Assembly: GCF_029240175.1 (NCBI RefSeq)
Contig: NZ_JARBTM010000012.1
Coordinates: forward strand, 82,804 to 146,803
Length of the DNA stretch: 64,000 nucleotides
Direction of reading: 5' to 3'
Source of the DNA: Anaerosolibacter sp.
GTDB taxonomy: Bacteria; Bacillota; Clostridia; Peptostreptococcales; Thermotaleaceae
How positions within the stretch are numbered: position 1 is the stretch's first letter; each line of letters opens with the position of its first letter. Of this stretch, positions 42,674-51,557 are shown piece by piece. The notes beneath the pieces were generated by a model. The model made no database searches. It was not told the origin of the DNA and saw nothing but the letters and a program-made list of their open reading frames with translations. The position numbers and the translations under genes are program-made.

Positions 42674-44065
42674 ATGGAATATAATGTAATGCCGAAAAAA
42701 GATATCTATCTATCATTGATAGGGATGATTGGTCTTATTGCCATATGTATTTTGTTCCAGTATCCATTATTCTTTGGATTATTTGGAAGTGCATTGCTGG
42801 CTGGGATTATTGCCATAAAGAATGGTGTTCGTGGAAAGCAGATTGTAACAATGGTCATAGCTGGAATCAGAGAATGTCAAACTGTATTTATAGTAATCAT
42901 ATTAATCGGAATGTTGATTGCTTTATGGATGGCATCTGGTATTGTACCAACCATGATTTATTATGGGTTCAACTATATACACCAAATAAACTATTTGCTG
43001 GCCTGTTTTATTTCAGCGGCAGTGATCTCATTAATTATGGGAACTGCATTAGGAACCGTAAGCACTATTGGCATGGTACTGCTGGGAATGGGACGAGGAT
43101 TAATGATTCCCTCACATATTTTGTTAGGGGCAATTATTTCTGGGGCATTTATTGCTGATAAAATTTCCCCCATGGGCAGTCTGGTAAATCTGACGCTGAA
43201 AACAATTGATATTCGATTTAAAGATGTCGCAAAAAGTATGCTTATAACACTGATTCCAACAGTTGTTGTCAGTATCATATTCTTTTATAGTCTAGGGAAA
43301 CAATACAATGTAGGGATTGATCTGCATGTTTTAAGGAGTTATCAAGAAGGGATAGCTTCAAATTTTTATATTACGCCCATCCTTATGATTCTTCCAGTCG
43401 TTGTAATTATTCTGGCCATGACCGGTGTGAAGATTATTCCCAATATGGTGTTTGGCTCAATAGCTGGCATTGGTTTTAGCATGCTTCTGCAGCGGATTGA
43501 GCCCATAGAGATGATAAAGGTTATATACTTTGGATTTAAAGCAAATACGGGTATGCCTGAACTGGATCAAATACTCAAGGGTGGCGGTATTCTACCTATG
43601 TTTGAGGTTATTCTCATTGTATTGGGGGCTGTTTCTTTAAATAGTATTTTAGAGGGAACGGGAATGATTCGACCTATGGTGGATCAATTGATGACCAGTA
43701 CGAAAACTAGGGGAACCTTGATTTTTAAAACAGGTATTTTAAGCAGTTTATTAACGATCATTACTTGTGATCAAACGGTAGGAATCCTTTTGCCCGGAAG
43801 ATTTTTGAAATCTAAATATGACGAACTAAACGTGGAGCGTGCGGTCCTAGCAAGAACCATTGCAGATACAGGGACCACCATTGCACCCCTTATCCCTTGG
43901 AACATAAATGCAATCATTGCTGCAGCTATCACGGGTGTTGCTGCCGTAAAGTATGCACCATATACTGTACTTTGCTATATATCGCCCATCGTTACATTTA
44001 TTATTGGTTATTTGGGTACATTGTTCGATAAGAAAAAACGGGGTTTAGCAGAATGCAAGAATTGA
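42674..44065 (+). CDS. nhaC: Na+/H+ antiporter, NhaC family
   Basis: 463 residues with about eleven membrane spans. It starts at ATG 42674 after CACTGGAGGATTT. The conserved pattern includes TALGTVSTIGMVLLGMGRG, SGAFIADKISPMGS and DTGTTIAPLIPWNINAIIAA, all typical of NhaC. It should extrude sodium, or in some members exchange malate and lactate, important in a sodium-rich or alkaline habitat. It is a single gene between asnS and a manganese riboswitch. Confidence 0.9.
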   Translation: MEYNVMPKKDIYLSLIGMIGLIAICILFQYPLFFGLFGSALLAGIIAIKNGVRGKQIVTMVIAGIRECQTVFIVIILIGMLIALWMASGIVPTMIYYGFNYIHQINYLLACFISAAVISLIMGTALGTVSTIGMVLLGMGRGLMIPSHILLGAIISGAFIADKISPMGSLVNLTLKTIDIRFKDVAKSMLITLIPTVVVSIIFFYSLGKQYNVGIDLHVLRSYQEGIASNFYITPILMILPVVVIILAMTGVKIIPNMVFGSIAGIGFSMLLQRIEPIEMIKVIYFGFKANTGMPELDQILKGGGILPMFEVILIVLGAVSLNSILEGTGMIRPMVDQLMTSTKTRGTLIFKTGILSSLLTIITCDQTVGILLPGRFLKSKYDELNVERAVLARTIADTGTTIAPLIPWNINAIIAAAITGVAAVKYAPYTVLCYISPIVTFIIGYLGTLFDKKKRGLAECKN

Positions 44066-44117
44066 ATTCTTATAAGTATGCATAAATAATTGCGATACTT
44101 AAATCCTAGATAAGTAG

Positions 44118-44146
44118 TTTACTTTTAAAAATGACTATGCTATACT
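44118..44146 (+). promoter_or_regulatory. Promoter for the second manganese riboswitch
   Basis: TTTACT (44118-44123), 17 bases, TATACT (44141-44146). Confidence 0.6.
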
Positions 44147-44171
44147 AAGTTTTGTCAGTTAGTAGTTCTGA

Positions 44172-44313
44172 ATAAAGGGGAGTAGCCAATGGCCATAGGC
44201 CATATAATCAGTCGTCATCTCAGCTGTAAAAACGGCTCGGTTGGTTTATCAAGGAAACTTGAAGGCAAGACCTTTGTTTATACAAGATATGTATAAACAA
44301 AGGTCTTTTTTTT
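44172..44313 (+). promoter_or_regulatory. yybP-ykoY (manganese) riboswitch upstream of the oadB-like gene
   Basis: The aptamer begins AATAAAGGGGAGTAGCC, contains GTCGTCATCTCAG and TTGGTTTATC, and ends GAAGGCAAGACCTTTG. The last block also forms the left arm of a long terminator (AAGACCTTTGTTTATAC with its complement, then TTTTTTT) ending at about 44313. The two structures exclude each other, giving manganese-dependent readthrough. Confidence 0.92.
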
Positions 44314-44385
44314 GATATTAAGAAAGTAAAGGCTTTCAATTTCCTTAGCTTTTATTCCAAACCTATTTTGAGGAGGATGTTGTTT

Positions 44386-45507
44386 ATGTTGTTGCAAAAA
44401 TTATTAGTAGGATTTCAGACGTTGACATTTGGAAATGTAGTAATGTTTTTAATAGGGGCTTTTTTGATTTATTTAGCCATTAAAAAAGAGTATGAGCCTA
44501 TGTTGTTATTGCCAATCGGTTTTGGAGCCATACTTACAAATATCCCTGTGGTAGAAGGAATACCAGGCATTGCTGATCCTCACCACGGTGTTTTGGGCAT
44601 TCTATTTAACGCCACAATTTTAACCGAACTATTACCGGCATTTATCTTTATTGCGGTTGGTGCCATGATCGATTTTAGTCCGCTTCTCAGAATGCCTTCG
44701 ATGTTATTCTTTGGAGCAGCAGCACAATTCGGGATATTCTTTACTTTGTTGGCAGCTTTATTACTAGGTTTTCCTTTAAAGGAGGCAGCCTCCATCGGAA
44801 TCATTGGTGCTGCAGATGGACCGACTTCTATTTTTGTAGCTTCAAGATTTGCTCAAAATTTATTGGGACCAATTTCTGTGGCGGCGTATTCCTATATGGC
44901 ATTGGTACCAGTAATCCAGCCCCCTGTGATACGGGCTTTAACTACGAAGGAAGAACGACGAATTCGAATGGATTATCATGAAGTAAAAATTTCGAAAACA
45001 GTTAAAATTCTTTTTCCAATCTGTATAACGATCTTGGCGGGAATTATTGCACCCATTAGTGTAACGCTTGTAGGATTATTGATGTTTGGTAATCTAATCA
45101 GAGAGTGTGGTGTTCTAGACAGACTTTCACAAACAGCACAAAATGAGCTGGCAAACCTTGTTACACTGCTCTTAGGGATAACGATTGGCTCCACAATGCA
45201 AGCCCATGCATTCTTAAAAGTTGAAACAATGATGATCATTGGAATGGGATTGGTGGCATTTGTATTTGACACTGCAGGGGGTGTCCTGTTTGCAAAAACA
45301 TTAAATCTGTTTGTAAAAGAGAAGTATAATCCTATGGTAGGTGCAGCTGGAATTTCTGCCTTCCCCATGTCTGCAAGGGTAATTCAGAAGATGGCACAAA
45401 AAGAGGACCCTACAAATTTTATTCTTATGCAGGCTGTTGGTGCTAATGTGGCTGGACAGATAGGCTCCATCATTGCGGGCAGCGTCGTCTTAGCATTATT
45501 ATCTTAG
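44386..45507 (+). CDS. oadB: Sodium-pumping decarboxylase beta subunit-like protein (OadB)
   Basis: ATG 44386 lies nine bases after GAGGAGG and gives 373 residues, the family length. There are about nine membrane spans. Conserved OadB segments include EPMLLLPIGFGAILTNIP, GAADGPTSIFVASRFA with the membrane Asp needed for sodium coupling, and MVGAAGISAFPMSARV. In oxaloacetate or methylmalonyl-CoA decarboxylases this subunit couples decarboxylation of carboxybiotin to sodium export. Here the alpha and biotin subunits are absent and expression is under a manganese riboswitch, which is unusual. Confidence 0.88.
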   Translation: MLLQKLLVGFQTLTFGNVVMFLIGAFLIYLAIKKEYEPMLLLPIGFGAILTNIPVVEGIPGIADPHHGVLGILFNATILTELLPAFIFIAVGAMIDFSPLLRMPSMLFFGAAAQFGIFFTLLAALLLGFPLKEAASIGIIGAADGPTSIFVASRFAQNLLGPISVAAYSYMALVPVIQPPVIRALTTKEERRIRMDYHEVKISKTVKILFPICITILAGIIAPISVTLVGLLMFGNLIRECGVLDRLSQTAQNELANLVTLLLGITIGSTMQAHAFLKVETMMIIGMGLVAFVFDTAGGVLFAKTLNLFVKEKYNPMVGAAGISAFPMSARVIQKMAQKEDPTNFILMQAVGANVAGQIGSIIAGSVVLALLS

Positions 45508-45519
45508 GAGGTTGATGAT

Positions 45520-45651
45520 ATGAATTTTGAGCTTATTCCTGAAGGGTTAGAGATTATGGGCTACGGTATGGGAACAACCTTTACAATATTGATTCTGTTC
45601 TATTTTATGATTAAAGGACTGCTTAAATTTTTCCCATATAAAGAGGATTAA
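45520..45651 (+). CDS. Small one-helix subunit, OadG-like
   Basis: ATG 45520 is 8 bases after TTAGGAGG and gives 43 residues: MNFELIPEGLEIMGYGMGTT, then a hydrophobic helix (FTILILFYFMIKGLLKFF) and a charged end. The length, helix and GYGMGTTF segment resemble the gamma subunit of sodium-pumping decarboxylases. It is the second gene of the oadB-like operon. Confidence 0.75.
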   Translation: MNFELIPEGLEIMGYGMGTTFTILILFYFMIKGLLKFFPYKED

Positions 45652-45677
45652 AAAGACTCAGACGAGTCTTTTTTTTA
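45651..45677 (+). terminator. Rho-independent terminator
   Basis: Arms AAAGACTC and GAGTCTTT followed by TTTTTAT. Confidence 0.9.
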
Positions 45678-45763
45678 TTCCTTTGCCCAGACTAATTCCA
45701 TGAGTAAATGATAACAGAGTATGGAAAGCTATTACAGAGAATGACTGGGCAGGATGTGATGAA

Positions 45764-47140
45764 TTGAAGAGACTTATTTTATTGGTACTGGTATTAAACA
45801 TAACCTTTACGTTGATGCGATATATTTCTATTCGATGGTTGATCCATGCTTTATTGATGGGACTAATTCTGTTGGCAATAATTACGTTGACAAAGGACAT
45901 TCAACGAGACTATCATGGAAATATTGCTAGAAAGGGACAAAAATATATTGAATTGCTTAGCGAGCAAAGTGTGAACAAAGAAGCCATAACAGCTAAGAGC
46001 ATTTTAGGAAAAAGATACAGCTTTCCTGAGAAATTTAACGATAGCACGCTTGATATGAATCATATTGAACTATTAGAAAATGAAGAAAAGTTCTATAAAG
46101 CAGTATTTGAAACAATCAAAAAAGCGAAGAAGCACATTCATATCGAATATTTTATTTTGAAAGATGATGTGATTGGAACAAAATTTAAGGAGCTGCTAAT
46201 CCAGAAGCGTAGGGAGGGCGTAGAAGTCCGACTACTCTATGATGGGCTTGGAACCCTGCTCATAAAGCCAAAGTATATTCAACAACTGCAAAAGGAAGGG
46301 ATAGAGACGGCCGCATTTTCTCCAATTTGGGAAGGTGTCTATCATCTGAGTATCAATCATCGCAATCACAGAAAACTCTTAGTCGTAGATGGAAAAACAT
46401 GTATTACGGGTGGAAGAAATATTGCCGATGAGTACTTTGGAGAGAAAACAGAAATAGGCGAATGGAAGGATATAGACATTCTCATTGAGGGAACCTCTAC
46501 AAAACAATTACAAATTATTTTTCTTAGGGATTGGTATGTTGCTACAGGAAAAGCATTAACGGATAAAGTTTACTTTGCAGTGGGAGAGCATGCTGGACAA
46601 GTGCCAATGCAAATCGTTACAGGCGGGCCGGATTCCCCACAAAACAATATTGAGCACACCTATTTTTCCTTAATCAATAAGGCAGAGAAGCAAATTCATA
46701 TCATAACGCCTTATTTCATACCATCCGAAAGTATTGTAATTGCCATTGAAAATGCTGTGCTAAGGGGTGTGGATGTGGAAATACTGATTCCTATTGATTC
46801 TGATAATGTTGTAGCCAAATATGCAACAAACATATGGGGGAAAAGGCTTACCAAATCAGGTGTGAAGGTTTATAAATTTACTGGAGGGTTTACCCACAAT
46901 AAAATGATTACAGTAGATGGACATGTGGCTTCTGTGGGCACTGCTAATTTTGATTATAGAGGTATGCAAAGAGATTATGAAATACTCTGTATCATTTATG
47001 ATATGGGGTATACAGAAAGACTTATTGAGATTTTTAATGGGTATTTGAGTCGAGCCTATAAAGTGGAGGTACAGGGAGAGGAGAGCTTGATCCACTTAGC
47101 AGGAATGCAGCTGATTAAAATGATAAGAGGATCTTTATAA
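45764..47140 (+). CDS. cls: Cardiolipin synthase (phospholipase D family)
   Basis: 458 residues from a TTG start at 45764; an ATG just upstream is followed at once by a stop. Two N-terminal membrane helices precede two phospholipase D domains with HRKLLVVD (about 205-212) and HNKMITVD (about 380-387), each followed by a Gly-Gly-Asn type segment (GGRNIADEY, GTANFDYR). It joins two phosphatidylglycerols into cardiolipin at the membrane. It stands alone after the oad-like operon. The ribosome site AGGATG is weak. Confidence 0.93.
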   Translation: MKRLILLVLVLNITFTLMRYISIRWLIHALLMGLILLAIITLTKDIQRDYHGNIARKGQKYIELLSEQSVNKEAITAKSILGKRYSFPEKFNDSTLDMNHIELLENEEKFYKAVFETIKKAKKHIHIEYFILKDDVIGTKFKELLIQKRREGVEVRLLYDGLGTLLIKPKYIQQLQKEGIETAAFSPIWEGVYHLSINHRNHRKLLVVDGKTCITGGRNIADEYFGEKTEIGEWKDIDILIEGTSTKQLQIIFLRDWYVATGKALTDKVYFAVGEHAGQVPMQIVTGGPDSPQNNIEHTYFSLINKAEKQIHIITPYFIPSESIVIAIENAVLRGVDVEILIPIDSDNVVAKYATNIWGKRLTKSGVKVYKFTGGFTHNKMITVDGHVASVGTANFDYRGMQRDYEILCIIYDMGYTERLIEIFNGYLSRAYKVEVQGEESLIHLAGMQLIKMIRGSL

Positions 47141-47166
47141 ATCTGGATCCTCTATAGATACTTATT

Positions 47167-47448
47167 TCAAATTTGTATATCGTACTTGCTAAGTATTTCT
47201 TTGACTTCAGAGAGGCTAGTAGGAATAATATCTAGAAGCCTTTCTGGATTGGATTTTAAAAATTCTTCCAGTTTTTGTTGCGGTACAAAGTAAGTATTCA
47301 TATGGTCCGGTATATTTTTGAATTCAATAACACATATTACTTTGTACCATCTGTTTCTGTATTTTTCAATCTCGTTCTTGTCAACATGACAATGATAGTA
47401 ATATATATCATCAGAATCAAGATAAGATATTCCTTCATGATGTATCAT
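47167..47448 (-). CDS. Conserved hypothetical protein
   Basis: 93 residues; GGAGGG lies before the start codon on the minus strand. The sequence is rich in Tyr, Asp and Glu (YLDSDDIYYYHCHVDKNEIEKYRNRW) and ends with a helix (SLSEVKEILSKYDIQI). No signal, membrane span or catalytic motif is evident. It ends close to the end of cls, converging on it. I do not recognise it. Confidence 0.65.
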   Translation of the reverse strand: MIHHEGISYLDSDDIYYYHCHVDKNEIEKYRNRWYKVICVIEFKNIPDHMNTYFVPQQKLEEFLKSNPERLLDIIPTSLSEVKEILSKYDIQI

Positions 47449-47653
47449 AATATCCCTCCACTCAAACCTATTTTAGGATATACTTATTAATTTAACCATA
47501 GAATTATTACTTCTTATGAAATATTATTGAACCACTATTTGGAGGATAAGCAAGAAATATGTAGAAAAAAATCGAAAAAACATATTGTAAACTTGGAGTA
47601 ACTTGTTTATAATTTATTATAGAAAGATCAATTTTCCAAGCAAAATAGGGTGA

Positions 47654-47700
47654 AGCATAAAAGAGAAATGGCTCCGAAGGAGCCATTTCTCTTTTATGCT
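47654..47700. terminator. Very strong bidirectional terminator
   Basis: Arms of 22 bases (47654-47675 and 47679-47700) pair perfectly around a 3-base loop, including AGAGAAATGGCTCC. It overlaps the stop codon of the AlaX-like gene. Confidence 0.85.
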
Positions 47701-48905
47701 TTGGATAGATATCTTTTCGTAATTATGTTTTGAGCAGCTTGTAGGGAAGATGCAAGATTACTTATGTCACTTCCACCGCCCTGGGCAGTTTGGGAATTAC
47801 CGCCGCCTTTTCCATTAATTAAAGGAGCAATTTCCTTAAAAAGCTCATTCATATTGACATTAATTTCATTGGAACGGCTCAGAATAATCTGGGCCTTTTC
47901 GTTATCTTTTGTCCCAAATAAAACGATAACATTGGGATTGGATACGATTTTGGCGGCTAGCTGTCTTAGTTCTCCAAAATCCCGCTGCTCGAAGATTTCA
48001 TGAACAATTCTCACTGTAGTGTTTACTTCAGCCTGGTCGTAAAGGCTTTTAGCTTCGTAAGCCATGAGTTGATCTCTTGCTGCTTTTGATTCTTTCTTCA
48101 TGGTTTGGTTTTCATGATAAATTCTTTCAACGGCCAACTGGGTATCTTGATCTTTTACTGAAAACAAATTGGATAGGTTATTTATTTGATCATTTTTCCA
48201 AGAATAGTCTTTCAAAGCTCTGCTTCCACAGATGAATTCAATACGAGCGGAATCACGGATTTTCTCCCAACCTCGTATTTTAATAATTCCTACTTCTCCT
48301 GTTTGAGATGGATGTGTGCCACCACAGGGAGAGTAATCAACCTGATCGATTTCAATGATTCGAATATTTTCAGTAACCTTTGGCTGTTTTCGAAGGGGTA
48401 ATGATTTGAGGGTTTCAGGATCAGGATATAACTGTTTTACATGAAGATTATTCCAAATAATCTGATTTGAAAGGTATTCAGCTCTTTCGATCTGTTGTTT
48501 TGTAATATCTTGAAGTGTAATATCAATTGTAACGAATTCGGTGCCCAAATGAAAGCCTACTGTTGCAGCATCAAAGAGGTTATCAAAAACCGAAGATAAT
48601 ATATGCTGTCCAAGATGCTGCTGCATATGATCAAATCTTCGTTCCCAGTCTATTTTGCATTTTACCTGGGTGAGATTTGCAGGTAAGGTATTTACTACAT
48701 GATAAACTCGATGATCCTCCTCATAAACATAGTCAACCTCACTGTTGTCGATCCAACCTAGATCATGGGGCTGACCGCCACCTTCAGGATAAAAAGCAGA
48801 TTGATCTAAAATGATATGATACTTGCCTTCTTTTTCTAGAATACTTAATATGCTCGCTGTAAATTCCTTTAAATAAACGTTCTCTAGATAAAGTTTTTTC
48901 GTCAT
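47694..48905 (-). CDS. AlaX-type alanyl-tRNA editing protein with DHHA1 domain
   Basis: ATG 48905 follows AAAGGA and gives 403 residues. The N-terminal half matches the AlaRS editing region: DQSAFYPEGGGQPHDLG, the zinc-binding HMQQHLGQH, and CGGTHPSQTGEVG. The C-terminal part is a DHHA1-like domain ending in NGKGGGNSQTAQGGG. There is no aminoacylation domain. It should hydrolyse Ser- or Gly-tRNA-Ala made in error by AlaRS. This long form (AlaX-L) is common in Clostridia. A single-gene unit. Confidence 0.93.
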   Translation of the reverse strand: MTKKLYLENVYLKEFTASILSILEKEGKYHIILDQSAFYPEGGGQPHDLGWIDNSEVDYVYEEDHRVYHVVNTLPANLTQVKCKIDWERRFDHMQQHLGQHILSSVFDNLFDAATVGFHLGTEFVTIDITLQDITKQQIERAEYLSNQIIWNNLHVKQLYPDPETLKSLPLRKQPKVTENIRIIEIDQVDYSPCGGTHPSQTGEVGIIKIRGWEKIRDSARIEFICGSRALKDYSWKNDQINNLSNLFSVKDQDTQLAVERIYHENQTMKKESKAARDQLMAYEAKSLYDQAEVNTTVRIVHEIFEQRDFGELRQLAAKIVSNPNVIVLFGTKDNEKAQIILSRSNEINVNMNELFKEIAPLINGKGGGNSQTAQGGGSDISNLASSLQAAQNIITKRYLSKA

Positions 48906-49028
48906 GTTTTCAATCCTTTCTTGATACATAGGAAAATCATAGCGCTGATTTTCTATACATTCATGTCCATTCTATTATTTTCTATACATAAGCATAAAAT
49001 CCTGCGAAGATTATTTTTTTATTGGCTA

Positions 49029-49053
49029 CAAAAGAAAAAGATCCAGTAAGGAT
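49029..49053 (-). terminator. Terminator of the gene at 49055-50050
   Basis: On the minus strand AAGATCC and GGATCTT enclose a short loop and are followed by TTTCTTTT. Confidence 0.75.
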
Positions 49054-49054
49054 C

Positions 49055-50050
49055 TTAGTGATTTGAGTTAATAATACGGTCTTTAGGAATATACTCTATT
49101 TTTCCGTCAGGGGTGATAATACGATAATTTTTAAGGGAATAACCAGAGAAGCTTTCTTTGGAATCCGCTGTATCTGATAGGATAGCTACGGTATTTCCTG
49201 TTGCTCTGACTAAACCTTCTCCAATAACAAAATGTTGATATGTAGGATGCCAGTAGAAAGTTTCTATGCCGCGAAAACTATCCTCCAATTTAAAGCTGTT
49301 TGCTGATGGAAATGTTTCGTGAAATGCAGAAAATTTCTTTTGGTTGGTTTCCAGTATAATATGTAATGTGGGATTCGATTCAAAACGAATAAGATTATTT
49401 ACTGTAACTTTCATCCATCGATCTTCTGGAGCCGATGGATTCAGTAGTCGGAGTCTATAGATTTCTTCGCTAAATTTTGTTTCTTGCCAAATGCTTTTAA
49501 AATGTGAATCAGAATACATATAGATCTTAATAAAGCGTTCGATAAAAAAGCCGCCAAGTCTTTCATCGATAAGTTGATGACTAACGATGAAATCATATTC
49601 AAGACCTGGAATGGGAATAAAATCGATTTTTTCAACTGGAGCTATATTTTCAATTTTTGACGTATAAATATATTCGTCGCCTATTAGGCGATAGATAGCT
49701 AAGGCAGCCTGATCTTTGGATAGATTTAATGAAACGATGAGTTCTAGGTTGTTCTCTGGGAGCACATTCGCTGTATAGAGTTTCAAATCGACATATTCTC
49801 TATAGGCTAACCATTGATGCTGGCTTAAGTTCTTCAGTGTAATCTCTATAATGCTTTCTTTCGCTTCGTTTGTTATGTTCTCATCAGTACTGTAAAAATG
49901 GTTAATCAACGTTTGAGATATTTTTTGCTGTGGGGAAACATAAGATTTAAAGGTCATTACATTGTTGTGGCTATCAAAAAAATGTTGAAGTAGAAACGTA
50001 GTTATTAATAGAATGTGCATGACAAGCATCAGTCTTAATTGTTTGAACAT
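49055..50050 (-). CDS. Putative exported protein, unknown function
   Basis: ATG 50050 is preceded by GAGGTGATCGAT and gives 331 residues. The N-terminus (FKQLRLMLVMHILLITTFLLQ) is a signal-anchor. The rest is soluble with mixed strands; the end, RIITPDGKIEYIPKDRIINS, looks like a beta-rich module. No catalytic motif or cysteine pair is apparent. I do not recognise the family. Confidence 0.7.
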   Translation of the reverse strand: MFKQLRLMLVMHILLITTFLLQHFFDSHNNVMTFKSYVSPQQKISQTLINHFYSTDENITNEAKESIIEITLKNLSQHQWLAYREYVDLKLYTANVLPENNLELIVSLNLSKDQAALAIYRLIGDEYIYTSKIENIAPVEKIDFIPIPGLEYDFIVSHQLIDERLGGFFIERFIKIYMYSDSHFKSIWQETKFSEEIYRLRLLNPSAPEDRWMKVTVNNLIRFESNPTLHIILETNQKKFSAFHETFPSANSFKLEDSFRGIETFYWHPTYQHFVIGEGLVRATGNTVAILSDTADSKESFSGYSLKNYRIITPDGKIEYIPKDRIINSNH

Positions 50051-50107
50051 ATCGATCACCTCTATATAATATATAGGAAACCAGAACAATACATTACAAA
50101 TAATAAA

Positions 50108-50148
50108 AATCCTATGTTGTTATGACAACATAGGATTTAAATATTATT
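50108..50148 (-). terminator. Rho-independent terminator
   Basis: Arms AATCCTATGTTGT and ACAACATAGGATT, followed on the minus strand by TTTATTATT. It ends the gene at 50155-50622. Confidence 0.85.
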
Positions 50149-50154
50149 TTGGTA

Positions 50155-50622
50155 TTATTTAGATACATCGATTTTTACGCTATCCCAAGTATAACGGCCA
50201 ACCAAATTCACAGGTTCAATTTCTGTGGGAGTAAGCTTGTAATAATCAGAAAGGCTCACTCGAACAATCAAATCGGAAATATTATTCCAATCATTTTCAG
50301 AGATGATTTTCAGTGTAGCTCCCCTGGAAAACTGAATACTATGGGATATGGCAAAAGGTTCGTTTATATTGATATGTTGAATGATATACTGTTCCATGGT
50401 GTATTGTTTGGCATCAAGGTTATTTGCCGCTAAGAAATCATAATAATTACAGGATAAGTGCTCCTTGATGTTTCGAACGATAATTGTAGAATCTTTTCGC
50501 GCAAGCTGCTTTATTCCATCATTCAATTCATAAAACCAAACAGGTCCATATAACGGAACATTTCGCCAATTCTTGCGGGTTTTATTTTCCTTATATTTAT
50601 GGAGCTCAATGACTTTGCACAC
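50155..50622 (-). CDS. Conserved hypothetical protein
   Basis: 155 residues, ATG at 50622 with AGGAGGATC upstream on the minus strand. It starts MCKVIELHKYKENKTRKNW and has no signal or membrane helix. Aromatic and hydrophobic strands alternate in the centre (YGPVWFYEL, ATLKIISENDW). Nothing identifies a function. It is monocistronic. Confidence 0.6.
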   Translation of the reverse strand: MCKVIELHKYKENKTRKNWRNVPLYGPVWFYELNDGIKQLARKDSTIIVRNIKEHLSCNYYDFLAANNLDAKQYTMEQYIIQHININEPFAISHSIQFSRGATLKIISENDWNNISDLIVRVSLSDYYKLTPTEIEPVNLVGRYTWDSVKIDVSK

Positions 50623-50789
50623 AGTGATCCTCCTAACAAATACGTAGATGCGCTCACCTCATTATACAATATTTATGCATGTCTAGAAAAGGGGAATATT
50701 GAAAAAAGTAAAATAATCGACAAAATACACATATATAGACAGGCAGAATATTATATAGTAAAGAAAAAATAATAAGGGAGGAGGAACAT

Positions 50790-51386
50790 ATGGATAAACT
50801 GCAAGACCTATATGAAAAGCTTACAGAATTTATGGATCATTTCATTGTGAAGTATAGCTATGAAAATCGAGGCATTCTAAAGAAGATGAGAATTGACAGC
50901 CGGCTCAATATGAATATAGAAGAGGAAGAATGGTGCAAGCTATTTCTATATAAATCCTGCCTGAATCATTGTGCAAAAATTGTACTCATGCGCTTGATTG
51001 AGGATCTAGGGTTAGGTCATGACAAGTTAAATGGAAAAGGTTTAGAGAAATGGAGGGATTTTGTAAAAAATTTGAAACAAGATTTTGAAATTCTCTATCA
51101 GGTTGGGTTATTAGATCTACAGGGAGATGCAAATGTATCTATCCGAGGAATTTTTAAAAAGAGTGATTATGATATCTTTGAAATCGATAAGGAGCTGGCG
51201 TCTCTTATCATTGAAAATTTTACACCTATTGCTTTTAGTGATTTGAAAAAAGAGGATATTGTACATCTTTTTAACAAATTATATACCTTGGAGGATCGAG
51301 AACTCATGAAATTAGAGTCCTTCCATAGGGATGCACCGGCCCTGTCTTATATTTTGAAGCTTGATAAAAAGAATGCACTGATATGA
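50790..51386 (+). CDS. Helical protein resembling the N-terminal region of Eco57I/PglX-type methylases
   Basis: 198 residues with a strong GGGAGGAGGA site. It is mainly helical and soluble. The stretch LFLYKSCLNHCAKIVLMRLIEDLG and the later TPIAFSDLKKEDIVHLFNKLY recall the helical segment that comes before the methylase domain in large type IIG or PglX proteins, where DILGHIYE-like motifs appear. No SAM-binding or NPPY motif is present, so it would be a domain fragment or a stand-alone partner. A solitary methyltransferase lies 4.3 kb downstream. The similarity is judged by eye and is uncertain. Confidence 0.5.
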   Translation: MDKLQDLYEKLTEFMDHFIVKYSYENRGILKKMRIDSRLNMNIEEEEWCKLFLYKSCLNHCAKIVLMRLIEDLGLGHDKLNGKGLEKWRDFVKNLKQDFEILYQVGLLDLQGDANVSIRGIFKKSDYDIFEIDKELASLIIENFTPIAFSDLKKEDIVHLFNKLYTLEDRELMKLESFHRDAPALSYILKLDKKNALI

Positions 51387-51409
51387 GCCAGGCCAATGCC
51401 TGGTTTATT
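51387..51409 (+). terminator. Rho-independent terminator
   Basis: Arms CCAGGC and GCCTGG followed by TTTATTT. Confidence 0.7.
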
Positions 51410-51423
51410 TATAAGCATTATGT

Positions 51424-51478
51424 CCTGTGAAGAACAAAAGCATTTCCTTAGATTTTAGCCCACGAAATGCTTTTGTTC
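51424..51478. repeat. Hairpin repeat family 2, copy B
   Basis: CCTGTGAAGAACAAAAGCAT at the start is identical to copy A at 39287, continuing TTCCTTAGAT-TTAG. The arms GAACAAAAGCATTTC and GAAATGCTTTTGTTC pair. The loop differs between copies. Confidence 0.8.
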
Positions 51479-51557
51479 TGTTGGATATATGGATATAATG
51501 GTATTATGGTGTAAAAATTGGAAAAAGTATAGGAACAAAAGTAGAGGAGAGAAGTCA

